The notes: a model not told the origin generated them from the letters alone. 64,000 nt of DNA from Calamus simplicifolius (GCA_900491605.1 UESW01004375.1:267810-331809), one strand, 5' to 3'; counted from the stretch's first letter, positions 24,541 through 36,441 are shown. Numbers and translations: made by a program.

Positions 24541-25139
24541 GATCAGGTTGGTTTGTTTTCTATCTTATTTCTTTCATAGATAAGAAAGTTCCAGTTGCAA
24601 GGATTCAAAGATTCCAAACAAATGTATATTAAAATTATAACATCCACGACATATGGAATTTAATTTCCCTACCTTAGTCCAATGCATTGCACGTGCCAGA
24701 GGGAAATTATGTTTCTATGTAGTAGGCCCCTATAATTAGATAGGATAAAGGTATTTCATCATAATCATGTATGCAGTGTCTATATATTTATTTGCCCTTG
24801 CCTTTTGAGAAAGAAGATTGGCCTAGACAGATGACATTAGGAGAGAGCTGAAGGCTAAGTAAGGCTTGAAGGCCGAGAGAGCCAGTATAAAACAATCATG
24901 CTTAGTTGTGCTGCAATACCTAAGAATTATAATAGACAAGAAAATTTTATCACAAGCATAAGTTCGATAGTCTTTGGATTTACATATTATTTCTCACAGC
25001 ACTATAACCTTTAGACCCGTTTGAGAATTTGTAAGACTTAGTCTTGCAAATTCTCAAATTGTCCTAGTAGATAGTTTGAGATTATTTTTTGCGATATGTT
25101 AGTTTGCTTTTACTTACATTTATATCATCTCTTCTGCTT

Positions 25140-25812
25140 TTATAGTCTTAGAAGGAGGGTAGAGATCCTCTTGAGTTTTGTCCATTCAGGGTGACACACA
25201 CCAGGAAGGACGGTTCCTGGATCGATGCACGATCACGGAAGATTGGGGTAAAAAATTAGCTTTATATTGTATCTATTTAATTTCTAAAATTTTATTCAGG
25301 TTCATATATTAATTCATTTATTGTTGATTTTATAATTCAAAGGCATGAGTCGAGAAGCTTTAGTCCCAGGCATCGCAGGTCGACTTCACTGATAGGGGGC
25401 CACCCATTCAACTCTCACCACAGGAGAGTTGACGTGTGTTTTAGGAAGCTGTTGGTGCCCAGCTGTGAGACCGTAGGGTCTATGATCTGGGCACTAAAGC
25501 TTCTAGATATTTTTTTCATCAGGGCTCTAGTTCATACTATCCTGGCGATATTCCTGCCGAGCATTTAGATGATATTTGGAGATATATTACGGAGGAGGTT
25601 CCGTAGGAGGTTCGGCAGGAGTTTGACAGCGCACGAGCGAGCTTCAGCAGGAGTATCAGCAGGAGCTCGATCAGCACACGGGAGGCCTTCAGCAGGAGCT
25701 TGCAAACATGAGAGAGTGGATGCGTCAGATGCAGGATTTGGTTCGTCTCATGTCGCAGGGTTCATTCCAGCCTCCGCAGCCTTCACGTGATCATGATACT
25801 GCGGATTCTTGA
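25140..25812 (+). pseudogene. TNP1-like (Transposase_24 type) CACTA accessory gene, fragment
   Basis: Remains of the second gene of plant CACTA elements, whose product binds subterminal repeats. A first exon piece ends at about 25249 (THTRKDGSWIDARSRK, followed by GT). A later exon carries RRVYDLGTKASRYF, then QGSSSYYPGDIPAEHLDDIW and a Gln/Glu-rich coiled coil (LQQELANMREWMRQMQDLV) ending at a stop near 25812. There is a stop codon after ITEEVP (about 25605) and a frameshift near 25650, so it is dead. The link to Transposase_24 rests on the RVYGLG-like motif and the Gln-rich C-terminal coil. Confidence 0.7.
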
Positions 25813-26217
25813 TTATTTTTTCTTTACTTTTTATGTTTTATATGAAAACTTTAAAATGTTAATATATTAATTTTTTATATATTTTGTTGAATTGAGTGAT
25901 GAATGTTTTGGTCAATATTTAAATTCGATGAAATTGTATTAGTAGGTTTAATTTATAATATTTTTAATTTTATAAAAAAATTAATTAGCAACGCTATTGC
26001 GATGAAAGTTTTTTATCATAATTATTTTTAAGATATTATTAATAAATTTAATTAAAATTAATTTTGCGATGCCAGTTTTGCGATGCCAGGTCTGGAGTCA
26101 CAAAATTGCGATGCCAAGCCTGGCGTCGCTAATGAGTCGCTAAATTGCGACTACTGCAATTTAGTCACAAATTAGCGACGTAATTTTTGGTGCCACTGGG
26201 GGTCGCTATATAGCGAT

Positions 26218-27772
26218 TGTTGGCCCAGATGGCAACCCAAGAGGGGGGGTGAATTGGGTTCTTTAAAAAAAATTTAACACTTAAAACTTAAAACCTATCT
26301 TACAAGGATTAAGTGAACTTGAAGCAATAATTTAAAATACAATAAGAGAGAGAGATAGAGATAATCATTACAAACATAAGATATTTATAGTGGTTCGGTG
26401 TATCCCACACCTACGTCCACTTCCAAACAACTCTTGAGTTCACACTATAATCCATTGATTACAGTTCAGTTGTTTTACAAGCTTACAACTCTAACTTGTT
26501 GTTTACATGGGGTCACAATGAACCCAGCCAGTTTTCACACCAGCACAAAACCAACCCAAGCTAAACTTAGCTTGACCCGAGTAAACTACCTCAACTAATT
26601 CAATCCCCCTGATTGAATTAGTAAACAGCAAATTAAGATAATGTTTACAACAAAGTAAAGCTCCTTAAATGAGCAAATAAGCAATGTAAATAAACAAGAG
26701 TAAGAAAAGCCTGATTGAAGCCAAGTGGATTTGAGTTTTTCTTCTTTTCTTCTTTTCCTCTTCTCTTTTGAATGGAGCAAGGATTGAACTTTGAATCTTG
26801 AACACAGCTTGTTGAGGAAATAGGGCTTTTGCTCTTCTTCTTTTCCCTTTTGAAAATCCTCCGAATTTAACTTTTAGGGCTTAGGATTTCTCTTGAATCT
26901 CTCTTGGATTGATAGGCTTGGACTCAGAGATTTTTCTCTTTCTTTTTCACTAGGGATTTCTCTTGACTTTTCTGTTATTTTCTCTCTATTTCTGTTCTAT
27001 TTTTCAAACGGATGAATCCCTCCTTTTATAGAGTTTTAATCTGAGATTAGGTGAGAAACTAGCCGTTACAAAGTACCTTGGATGATTCTCCATGCAAGAA
27101 AATAGATTTGTTGAGAGTTAGGTGAGAAAATATATCCGTTAGAGCCGATCTGGCACTTTGAAAATCATCCTTGACAGGTTGGAGTCGGCTCCAACTTTTC
27201 ATGTGTCGCTCCAGATCGTGTTTCCATAAATAGAAAAAATCAATTCGACATGGAGTCGGCTCCGACTTTGCAAAGTGTCGACTCCCCGTGACTGGAGTCG
27301 GCTCCCAATTCTGATGTCGGCTCTGAAATTGCTCAAAAAACATAGTCTTGTAACTCAGGTTAGAGTCGGCTCCCGAAATCCATGTGTCGCTCCAGCTTTT
27401 GAAGCAGAAAATAGCTTCTCTGTATCTCAGGTTAGAGTCGGCTCCGCCAGGTCGGGTGTCGCTCTAAAACTTCAGGTGTCGGCTCCGAAACTCTAGGTGT
27501 CGACTCGAACCATGCCAAAAATTTAGAATTGTTCTGATACGCTCTGGAGTCGGCTCGAGACTATTAAGGTGTCGGCTCCAAGTTCTGAACTTAAATAAAT
27601 TCCATTGAAACTCGGTTCAAAACTGATTTCTAAGTGCCATTTGAATAAATAACCAATCTTAATTCCTGAAACACTTATCAAATCTATCAGAAACACAATA
27701 AATATACTCATGGCTTTTGTTAATCATCAAAATCAATAATTGGGTAAATAATTTCTCAATAATTTTCCAACA
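26218..27772 (-). repeat. 3' LTR of Sirevirus 2
   Basis: A 1555-bp LTR. In element sense: a U3 with the palindromic motif array (27579-27181), a TATA box (TATAAAAGGA, 27030-27021), then the U5 end carrying the CACCCCCCCTCTTGGG-type terminus. It is highly similar to the 5' LTR, with mostly small indels. Confidence 0.93.
27181..27579 (-). promoter_or_regulatory. Palindromic motif array in 3' LTR of Sirevirus 2
   Basis: About fourteen copies of GGAGTCGGCTCC/GGTGTCGGCTCC-type motifs in 400 bp, ending about 150 bp upstream of the TATA box in element sense. GGAGTC and GGTGTC versions largely alternate. The position suggests a transcriptional enhancer. Confidence 0.8.
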
Positions 27773-27840
27773 ATCTTTTTGATGATGACAAAAACATTGA
27801 GCATATGCATAATTGTCAAAATATTACATTTAAGATTAAG

Positions 27841-28048
27841 CTCCCCCTTAATGAGGTAGCTCCCCTATGTGTGTCATATATTAAGTTCATTGAAACTTTT
27901 ATGCATATCTTAATTCCATGTGATATTAATTTGATATTAATTCCATTTAACATGCATAAGTACCATTCTTTTATTATTGATTATACATATAAATACCTCT
28001 TCTCTCATTATTTTATGCATATACAAAAATCTCTTCTCCCCCTTTTTT
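27841..28048 (-). promoter_or_regulatory. Multiple polypurine-tract-like sites of Sirevirus 2
   Basis: In element sense an 18-nt AAAAAAGGGGGAGAAGAG lies at 28048-28031, with AAGGGGGAG at 27849-27841 and a shorter GGGGAGC at 27865-27859. The tract directly next to the 3' LTR (27787-27773) is reduced to AAAAAGAT. Several tracts ahead of the 3' LTR are a reported Sirevirus trait; which one primes plus-strand synthesis here cannot be told from sequence. Confidence 0.6.
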
Positions 28049-28297
28049 GAAATCAACAAAAAGGTTTAGAAGGTGCATTGAGGCTTAAATTAACATCAAT
28101 CAAAGGAGTTTGAATAATTCAAACACCAAAATCAAAGGTTAACTCAAAATTCAAGCTTAATATCAAAATTCAAGTATGATATCATTCAATACTTAAACAT
28201 TATAACAAAATGTTCATTTCATTTAAACTTCATTACATCATTCATAAAGTCAAAATACTTCATTACATATTCATAAAGTCAAAATACAAACTAAACA

Positions 28298-29659
28298 TCA
28301 AAATCTAAGAAGTCTTTTGAGCTCTTCTAAGATCTTTCCCATGCCTTCACTTTGTATCTTGATAAAATCATTTAGTCTCCTGTCAATAAAAGCAGATACA
28401 ATAGTAATTTTTTCTTGTAATTCTGCATTGCACTTAGAATAAGTATCAGAATCTCCTCCAATGTCCTTGATCTTCTCAAAAATTTGCATCAAATCACTTT
28501 TCAAGGCTTCTGAAGAAGTTCCAAAGGATGATTCAATTCTGCTTACTCTATCTTCTAAGGAGTAATACATCTCCTTAAGCTCAAAAGTCTACTATCTAGT
28601 TCAATCTTCATTTCTTCTTTATGACAAGCAAGGAGTTCTTTTAATTGTACCAACTGAGCATCAGAAAAACCAGTAGAAGTCTGAGCAAAAGAAGCAGGAG
28701 CTGGTGCAGGTGCTGAGGGTGCAGGACAGCTGGGGCCTGGTGAAGTATGCCTCACTGAAGGCTCTACTTCTGATGTACCAGGGGCCGCAGTATCCATCTC
28801 AGCTGCTCTGTCTTCCAATTTCCTTTTCTCTCCCAGTGTCCACTGACTTTCACAAAACCCATTCGGTGCAGAGTAGCCTTATTATAATAATCACTGTGTC
28901 TCAGGCTCTTTAAAGGCTCATTGTCCAAAATGTTAACACCTTGGCTCTTAAAAGCCATAGTCAGAATCATTCCATATGGAAGTGTTGACCTCTTCTTACT
29001 GCCAGCCTCGGCCATATACCAAATCATCATTTCAGGTAAGTTATCGGACCGGTCAATATACTATCCATAACAACAATCTCTTTCTGAGACATACTCAAAA
29101 CGACGGTTTTTGGGAATAAGATCCTGCTACAATATTATGTAACAATCTTAACTCAAGGGGCAACTGGTTAGCCCTAATTTCTTCAAATTCTGCAACTTCT
29201 CTGCCAAGCATCCTTGATAATGCTTCACCTCTATTACTATGGGAGTTGGCAATAGGTCCAACAGGAATTTCTAATAAATTCCCAAAATTTCAGAGGTAAG
29301 GTGGATTCTTTCCTCTCACATCACTCACAATGCCTCCGTCTCCTCTAGACAAATTGAGATAGAAACCCTTAACAAGGCGGGATAGGTAGGAACATCTAAT
29401 GAACATACCTTCTCTAGTCCCATCTCCTTAAGCTGCCTACCAAGAGAGAAACCCTCATCTTCAAAGAATCCAAAGTCCACTTTTCTACCCATTGGTAATA
29501 ATCTTTCCAGCTAAAGATCAATAGGTGGGGAAGATGGACCAGGTATGGCACTTGAAGAGAGGATGAAGAGCTTGAGCTAGGTGAAGGCTGGACGGACGCC
29601 TCACCGTCCTCTTCCCTGTCGTTACGCTCCAAAGATCATCCTCGACGCTTAGGTGCCAT
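28298..29659 (-). pseudogene. Accessory gene behind Sirevirus pol (putative plant transposon protein type), broken
   Basis: A gene in the position where Sireviruses carry an env-like or extra ORF. It starts at ATG 29659 (MAPKRRG, then an in-frame stop) and continues with a Ser-rich stretch. The central region resembles the putative plant transposon protein domain (Transposase_32 type): SLRHSDYYNKATLHRMGF and GHWERKG near 28900-28830. A Pro/Ala-rich linker (PGPSCPAPSAPAPAPAS) follows, then a C-terminal coiled coil (LEDRVSRIESSFGTSSEALK to LEELKRLLRF) that ends at 28298. Frameshifts occur between 29410 and 29030, near 28800 and near 28565. No signal peptide or membrane segment is evident, so an envelope role is not supported. 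The family assignment is from memory of the domain and moderate. Confidence 0.6.
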
Positions 29660-29746
29660 AGGTCTAGGGATTGATGGATTAGGGAGATTTTGGAATTTGG
29701 AAGAATTTGAGAGAGATTTGGAAGAGGAATGGAATGAGGCCGAATA

Positions 29747-29921
29747 GGTGTCGACTCTGCCCTAAAAGTCAATTTGGACCACTTGGAGTCGACTCCCGCA
29801 AAGTGAGGTGTCGGCTCCAGTCGCTAACACAGTCAGCCGAAGTGGAGTCGACTCTAAAAAGCAGGTGTCGGCTCCAAAATCTCAGACAAAACTGGAGTCG
29901 ACTCCGAGAGGTGTCGACTCC
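29747..29921 (-). promoter_or_regulatory. Internal palindromic motif array upstream of the accessory gene
   Basis: Seven copies of the LTR-type motif in 175 bp, strictly alternating GGTGTCG and GGAGTCG forms (starts at 29747, 29785, 29807, 29844, 29864, 29894, 29910). Three contain exact GGAGTCGACTC. The array ends 88 bp upstream of the accessory ATG in element sense and is followed by a pyrimidine-rich leader. It is outside the LTRs, between the pol stop (30075) and the accessory gene, and looks like a second promoter-type array. No clear TATA box is seen. Confidence 0.75.
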
Positions 29922-30074
29922 ATGACAGTTTCAAAAAAAAAAAAAGTTCAAAGGATCTGAAACTTGTCCTTGTCATAAATTTTGATAAATCAACTTTGGA
30001 ATGTGATGAATCAAGGGTTCAAATATCTAGATAATTTTTCCTTAAAATCATAAGAAAATTAAAAAAATTGAATT

Positions 30075-33000
30075 CTAGATAATCATTCCTAGAGATTTAA
30101 AATCATTCCAATGGATCACAAATCCTAATTCTCCTCTAAGATAACAAAATCTTTCTTCACTCAAGGGTTTTGTAAATATGTCAGCTAATTGTTCATCAGT
30201 ACAAACATAATCAAGACAAATGTCATTATTAGCTACATGTTCTCTAATAAATGATATCTAATTTCAATGTGTTTAGTTCTTGAATGTTGGATTGGATTTT
30301 TAGTTAAGTTTATTGCACTAGTGTTATCACATCTAATTGGAGTTTTATCAAGTGTTATGCCATAATCTTCAAGTTGTCGCTTAATCCAAAGGATTTGAGC
30401 ACAGCAACTTCCAGCTGCAACATATTCTGCTTCAGCAGTTGATAATGCAACCGAATTTTGCTTTTTGCTAAACCAAGAGATTAAGTTACTTCCTAAAAAT
30501 TGACATGCACCACTTGTACTTTTCTATCTAATTTACAACCAGCATAATCAGAATCAGAATATGCAATCAAATTTAATGTTGAGTCTCTAGAATACCATAA
30601 TCCTACATTTTTAGTTCCACTTAGATATCTTAAGTATTCTTTTTACAGCAATTAAGTGAGATTCTTTAGGTTCAGATTGATATCTAGCACATAAACAACA
30701 GCAAACATGATATCTGGTCTACTAGCTGTTAAGTAAAGTAGAGATCCGATCATACCTCTAATATTTTTGATCAACAGGCTTACCATCTTCATCTTTATCT
30801 AATTTGCATGAAGGACTCATTGGTGTTCCAAGAGGTTTGACTTGATTCCATTCCAAACTTCTTGAGAATTTCTTTTGTGTACTTTGTTTGGTTGATGAAA
30901 ATTCCCTCTCTTTCTTGCTTGATTTGAAGTCCTAGGAAGAAGTTGAGTTCTCCCATCATGCTCATCTCGAATTCACCCTGCATTAACTTAGCAAATTCTT
31001 GACACAAAAGATTGTTAGTAGCACCGAATACAATATCATCTACATATATTTGTACTACTAATAAATTTATCTTTTCTTTTCAAAAATAGGGTTTTATCAA
31101 CATTTCCTCTAGAAAAATCATTTTCAATTAGAAATTTGCTTAATCTATCATACCAAGCTCTAGGTGCTTGTTTTAAACCATAAAGTGCTTTGTGTAATTT
31201 AAAAACATGATTTGAAAATTCATGATCTTCAAAACCAGGTGGTTGTTCTACAAAAACTTCCTCATTTATAAAACCATTTAAAAATGCACTTTTAACATCC
31301 ATTTGAAATAAATTAATGTTCATATGACATGCAAATGCAAGTAATAATCTAATTGCTTCTAATCTAGCTACAGGTGCAAAAGTTTCATCAAAATCAATTC
31401 CTTCTTCTTGATTATATCCTTTTGCAACTAATCTAGCTTTATTTCTAATTACTATGCCATTTTCATCTAATTTATTTCTAAATACCCATTTAGATCCTAT
31501 AACAGAATGACCTTTAGGTCTATCAACTAAGGACCATACATTATTCCTAGTAAATTGATTTAATTCCTCTTGCATAGCTAACATCCAATTATTATCTTTT
31601 TCAGCTTCTTCAATAGTTTTAGGTTCAATTTGAGATACAAATGCAAGATGATTATTGATGTTTCTCATTGATGATCTAGTTCTTACTCCTTGAGATGGAT
31701 CACCTATAATTAATTCCTTTGGATGACCATAGGCATATCTCCAATCTCTAGGAGATCTACATCATTATGATAGTATCAATAACATCAACTTAGGTGAATC
31801 ATCATCTTTAGCTTCTTGTTCATGATCTGAAGATACATCTATATTCAATTTTTCAATATCTCTTTCAAGCAAATTTGTATCTTCCTCATCATCAATTTTC
31901 TCAGAACTTGATGCTAAAGACTCATCAAAACTACATGAATAGATTCTTCTACAATTAAGTTTTCTTGTTAACACTCTATAGGCTTTACTAGATGTTGAAT
32001 ATCCTAAGAATATGCCTTCATCAGATTTTGCATCAAATTTTTCAAGATTATCTTACCATTATTATGAATAAAATTCGACAACCAAATGCATGAAAATAAC
32101 TAATGTTAGGTTTTCTATTATGCCATAGTTCATAAGGAGTTTTTCTTAAGAATTGGCCTAATTAAAGCTCTATTAAGGATGTAACATGCTGTGTTTATAG
32201 CTTCCGCCCAGAAGTACTTTGGGAGTTGGCTTTCACATAGCATGGTACGGGCCATATCTTCTAATTTCTATTTTTCTTTCTACAACTCCATTTTTGTGGT
32301 GTTCTAGGTGCAAAAAAATTATGATGAATGCCATTTTCAATACAAAATTTTCAAATTGATGATTTTCAAATTTTGTGCCATGATCACTTCTAAGAGACAC
32401 TATGGTGTTGTTTTTCTCATTTGTGACTTTCTTGAAGAATTTCAGGAATATCGAGAAAGTCTCATCTTTGTGAGCCAAAAATAATACCCAAGTATATCTA
32501 GAGTAATCATCTACTATCACAAGACCATATTTCTTTCCTCCTAGACTAGTGGTTCTAGTAGGTCCAAAAAGGTCCATATGAAGTAGTTCGAGTGGCCTAG
32601 TAAGTGAAACAATATTTTTAGATTTGAAAGAATTTCTAGTTTATTTTCAAATTGACATGCATCACAAATTCTATTATTTTCAAAATCTAACTTTGGAAGA
32701 CCTTTAACTAAATCCATTCTAATTAATTTTGAAATTAAGTGTGTGCTTGCATGACCTAATCTACGATGCCATAGCCATCCATCTCATTAACCTTAGCATT
32801 ATCAGCAATTAAGCAATGATTACTAGTAGACAAATTGTCTAAATCAATTAAGTACACATTGCCATTTCTATTACCAACAAATATAATGCTATTGTCAATG
32901 GATTAGAAACAGTGCAAATAGAAGCTTCAAATGAAACTTTGAAACCTTTATCACATAATTGGCTAATGCTAATTAAATTATGCTTTAAACCAACAACATA

Positions 33001-33217
33001 TAAAATTTTCTATAAAAGTAGATGGAGTTATTTGAATTTTACCAAATTCCATAATTTGGCCTTTGCCATTATCTCCAAAAGTAACAACTCCTCCTCTTTT
33101 ATCTTCAAGGGTGATGAATTGATCCTTGTCATCCGTCATGTGTCTTGAGCAGCCACTATCAAGATACCACTTACGTTTTGATTCTTTGGCCACAAGACAC
33201 TCCTGCAAGATAATCAA
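30075..33217 (-). pseudogene. Sirevirus 2 pol, broken
   Basis: Copia polyprotein. Protease (33217-32980) keeps DSG in WYLDSGCSRHM. The integrase core is at 32577-32235 with MDLFGP; its RSDHGTKFEN motif shows E-to-K next to the core glutamate, and a frameshift lies near 32330. Reverse transcriptase runs 31668-30800 with MDVKSAFLNG and KLHKALYGLKQAPRAWYDRLSK; the YVDD region is near 31035. RNase H covers about 30800-30075, with the ALSTAEAEYVAAGSC-type motif near 30435 and an end of type ADIFTKPLSEERF. Frame breaks occur near 31970, 31760, 31040, 30790 and 30540. The stop codon is at 30077-30075. Confidence 0.88.
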
Positions 33218-33299
33218 ATCTTTTGTTTAGGTACCAAGCTTTCTTGGGTCCTTCATGGTTAGTGGCAATAAAGATTGTTCCTTTTGGAACCCATATTTT

Positions 33300-34842
33300 C
33301 TTGCCTTTAATATTTAAATTCTTATTAGTTTTTCTAAAATTGCATCATAGGATTTATGTCCTTTTTGTTGCAATGATAACATGAAATTTTTTTTTTTACA
33401 AAAAAATTGTTGACATATTTTTGTTTCATGTGTGGTTTATATCCTAACCAGCTTTATCAAATACAACTCTTTGATTACTTAAAAGCATTTAGTTTTTCTG
33501 AGCTATATGTAAATTTATCAACAATGTTCTTATGTTTATCAATTTCTTTCTTCAAATTAATATTTTCATAGAAATTGATTCCTTTTTTTTAAAATATTTT
33601 CAATTTCAGATTTTAGATTTTTAACCTCAAGAATTAGTTCATTTTTCTCTTTGAGAAGATTTAGGTTTTCAGTTTTCAAAGATTTATTTTTCATTCTCAA
33701 AACCTTAAAATCACTAACTAATTCATTAAAAGCATCATACAATTCATCAAATGTAAAATCATCATTAGGGGTTTCAGTACATACCTCATTGTCATCGTTT
33801 GTCATGAGGCATATGTTTGCAACCTCTTTTTGTTCTTCTTCAGATGAAGACTCTTCACTATCACTCCAAGTTGCAACATAGGCTTTCTTCTTCTTCTTGT
33901 AACCCTTCTTTAGTTGAGGACATTCAGATCGAAAATGCTCCGACTTTTTGCATTCATAACATGTCAAGGGTTCTTTCTCTTTGTCTTTATCCCTTTCTTT
34001 TTCTCTCTCCTTCCATTTTGATTCCTGATTTCCTTTTATGGAAGGGTCTCCTTCTTTGCATAAACTTTCTAAATTTCTTTGCAAGAAGAGTTGTTTCATC
34101 TTCTTCTTCTTCCTCATTGCTACTCTTATCATTTTCTACAGCCTTAAGTACTATGGTTCTTTTCTTTTTCACCTCTTCCTCTTGATGCTTCTTCATTGTC
34201 AGCTCATGGTCATCAAGGATCCAAGGAGCTCCTCCAAAGGTAGAACATTCAAGTCTTTGGCTTCTTAGATTGCAGTTACTTTTGCTTCCCATGTCCTTGG
34301 AAGAGATTTAAGAATTTTATGCACCAATTCAGAATTAGTATAAGTCTTACCAAGACTTTTCAAACCATTAACAATATCAGTGAATCTAGTGTACATGCAT
34401 GTATTGATTCAGTTTGTTCCATACTAAACAATTCATATTTGTGCACTAGAATATTAATTTTGGATTCTTTTACTTGATTGGTACCCTCATGGGCAACTTC
34501 TGGTCTATCCCAAATTTCTTTGGCTAAAATGCAAGTAGATATTCTATTGAATTCATTTGCATCCAAAGAATAATATAAAACATTCATGGCTTTTGCATTG
34601 AGCTGAGCCATTTTCCTATCGTTCTCATTCCAATCCCTTTCGGGCTTAGGAACAATTGAACCATCTACTATGTGTGTAGGTGTACTAGGTCCATTAGTAA
34701 TGACACTCCATAATTCATAATCTAAAGCTTGAATGAAAATCCTCATTCTTGTTTTCCAATATGAATAATTAGAGCCATTAAACAAAGGTGGCCTATTAGT
34801 GGATTGACCTTCAGCAAAAGATGATCCAGCTTGTGTTGCCAT
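33300..34842 (-). pseudogene. Sirevirus 2 gag, broken
   Basis: Gag begins at ATG 34842 (MATQAGSSFAEGQSTNRPPL), with the UBN2-type domain to about 34360 (GTNQVKESKINILVHKYELF). Frameshifts near 34385 and 34250 break it. A lysine-rich region and a zinc knuckle follow (CYECKKSEHFRSEC, about 33960-33920; the usual Gly before His is Glu), then the coiled coil (33780-33560). The second zinc knuckle near 33360 is frameshifted and mostly lost. Confidence 0.85.
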
Positions 34843-34889
34843 TTGGATCTTTAACTCTTGATCGTTAGATCAACTAGAAATGAGCACTA

Positions 34890-34901
34890 GCTCTAATACC
34901 A
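34890..34901 (-). promoter_or_regulatory. Primer-binding site of Sirevirus 2
   Basis: TGGTATTAGAGC on the minus strand: the tRNA-Met primer site with one change from TGGTATCAGAGC, two bases inside the 5' LTR edge. Confidence 0.88.
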
Positions 34902-34903
34902 AT

Positions 34904-36441
34904 TGTTGGCCTAGATGGCAACCCAAGAGGGGGGTGAATTGGGTTCTTTAAAAAAATTTAACACTTAAAACTTAAAACCTATCTTACAAGGATTAAGTGA
35001 ACTTGTGAAGTGAAGCAATAATTTAAAACATAATAAGAGAGAGAGATAGAGACAATCACTACAAACATAAGATATTTATAGCGGTTCAATGTATCTCACA
35101 CCTACGTCCACTCCAAGTAACTCTTGGGTCCACACTATAATCCACTGATTACAGTTGAGTTGTTTTACAAGCTCAAAACTCTAACTTGTTGTTTTACACG
35201 GGTCACAACAAACCCAGCCGGTTTTCACGGGTTCACCAACACAAAACCTAACCCAAGCTAAACTTAGCTTGACCCGAGGTAAACTACCTCAACTAATTCA
35301 ATCCCCCTGATTGAATTAGTAAACAGCAAATTAAGATAATGTTTACAACAAAGTAAAGCTCCTTAAATGAGCAAATAAGCAATGTAAATAAACAAGAGTA
35401 AGAAAAGCCTGATTGAAGCCAAGTGGATTTGAGCTTTTCTTCTTTTCCTCTCTCTCTTTTGAATGGATGAGCAAGGATTGAACTTTGAATCTTGAACAAC
35501 TTGTTGAGGAAATAGGGCTTTTGCTCTTCTTCTTTTCCTTTTGAAAATCCTCCAATTTAAACTTTTAGGGCTTAGGATTTCTCTTGAATCTCTCTTGGAT
35601 TGATAGGCTTGGACTCATAGATTTTTCTCTTTCTTTTTCACGGGGATTTCTCTTGATTTTTCTCTATTTCTGTAAACGGATGAATCCCTCCTTTTATAGA
35701 GTTTTAATCGAAATTAGGTGAGAAACTAGCCGTTACAAAGTACCTTGGATGATTCTCCATGCAAGAAAATAGATCTATTGAGAATTAGGTGAGAAAATAT
35801 ATTCGTTAGAGCCGATCTGGCACTTTTAAAATCATCCTTGACAGGTTAGAGTCGGCTCTAACTTTTCATGTGTCGGCTCCAGATCGTGTTTCCATAAATA
35901 GCAAAAATCAATTCGACATGGAATCGGCTCCGACTTTGCAAAGTGTCGACTCCCCGCTGACTGGAGTCGGCTCCGAATTCTGATGTGTCGGCTCTGAGAA
36001 TTGCTCTGAAAAATAGTCTTTGTAACTCAGGTTAGAGTCGGCTCCCGAAATCCATGTGTCAGCTCCGGCTTTTGAAGTAATAGCTTTCTGTATCTCAGGT
36101 TAGAGTCGGCTCCACCAGGTCGGGTGTCGGCTCCGAAACTTCAGGTGTCAGCTCCGAAACTCTAGGTGCTAACTACGAACCATGCCGAAAATTTAGAACT
36201 GTTCTGATACGCTCTGGAGTCGGCTCGAGACTGTTAAGGTGTCGGCTCCAAGTTCTGAACTTAAATAAATTCCATTGAAACTCGGTTCAAAACTGATTTC
36301 TAAGTACCATTTAATAAATAACCAATCTTAATTCCTGAAACACTTATCAAATCTATCAAAACACAATGAATATACTCATGGCTTTTGTTAATCATCAAAA
36401 TCAATTAATTGGGTAAATAATTTCTCAATAATTTCCCAACA
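34904..36441 (-). repeat. 5' LTR of Sirevirus 2
   Basis: 1538 bp, paired with 26218-27772. It carries the motif array at 35848-36249 and a TATA box (TATAAAAG, 35698-35691) in element sense. Its outer edge CAACA abuts the target duplication GCGAT. Confidence 0.93.
35848..36249 (-). promoter_or_regulatory. Palindromic motif array in 5' LTR of Sirevirus 2
   Basis: The counterpart of the array at 27181-27579, about fourteen GGAGTCGGCTCC/GGTGTCGGCTCC-type motifs with the same order and spacing, and individual point differences. Confidence 0.8.

Larger units (their letters stand above)
26218..36441 (-). mobile_element. Sirevirus-type Ty1/copia retrotransposon with both LTRs (element 2)
   Basis: A structurally complete 10.2-kb element on the minus strand. 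The LTRs are 26218-27772 (3' LTR) and 34904-36441 (5' LTR), both with TGTTGG...CAACA ends. A perfect 5-bp target duplication GCGAT flanks it (26213-26217 and 36442-36446). In element order: primer site, gag, pol, a motif array, an accessory gene, purine tracts, 3' LTR. All reading frames are broken. The target lies in the subterminal repeat array of the CACTA element, and GCGAT is itself a unit of that array. Confidence 0.95.

Noticed and set aside
25569..25790. 73-codon Arg/Ala-rich ORF
   Set aside because: Out of frame with the TNP1-like coiled-coil exon that explains the sequence better.
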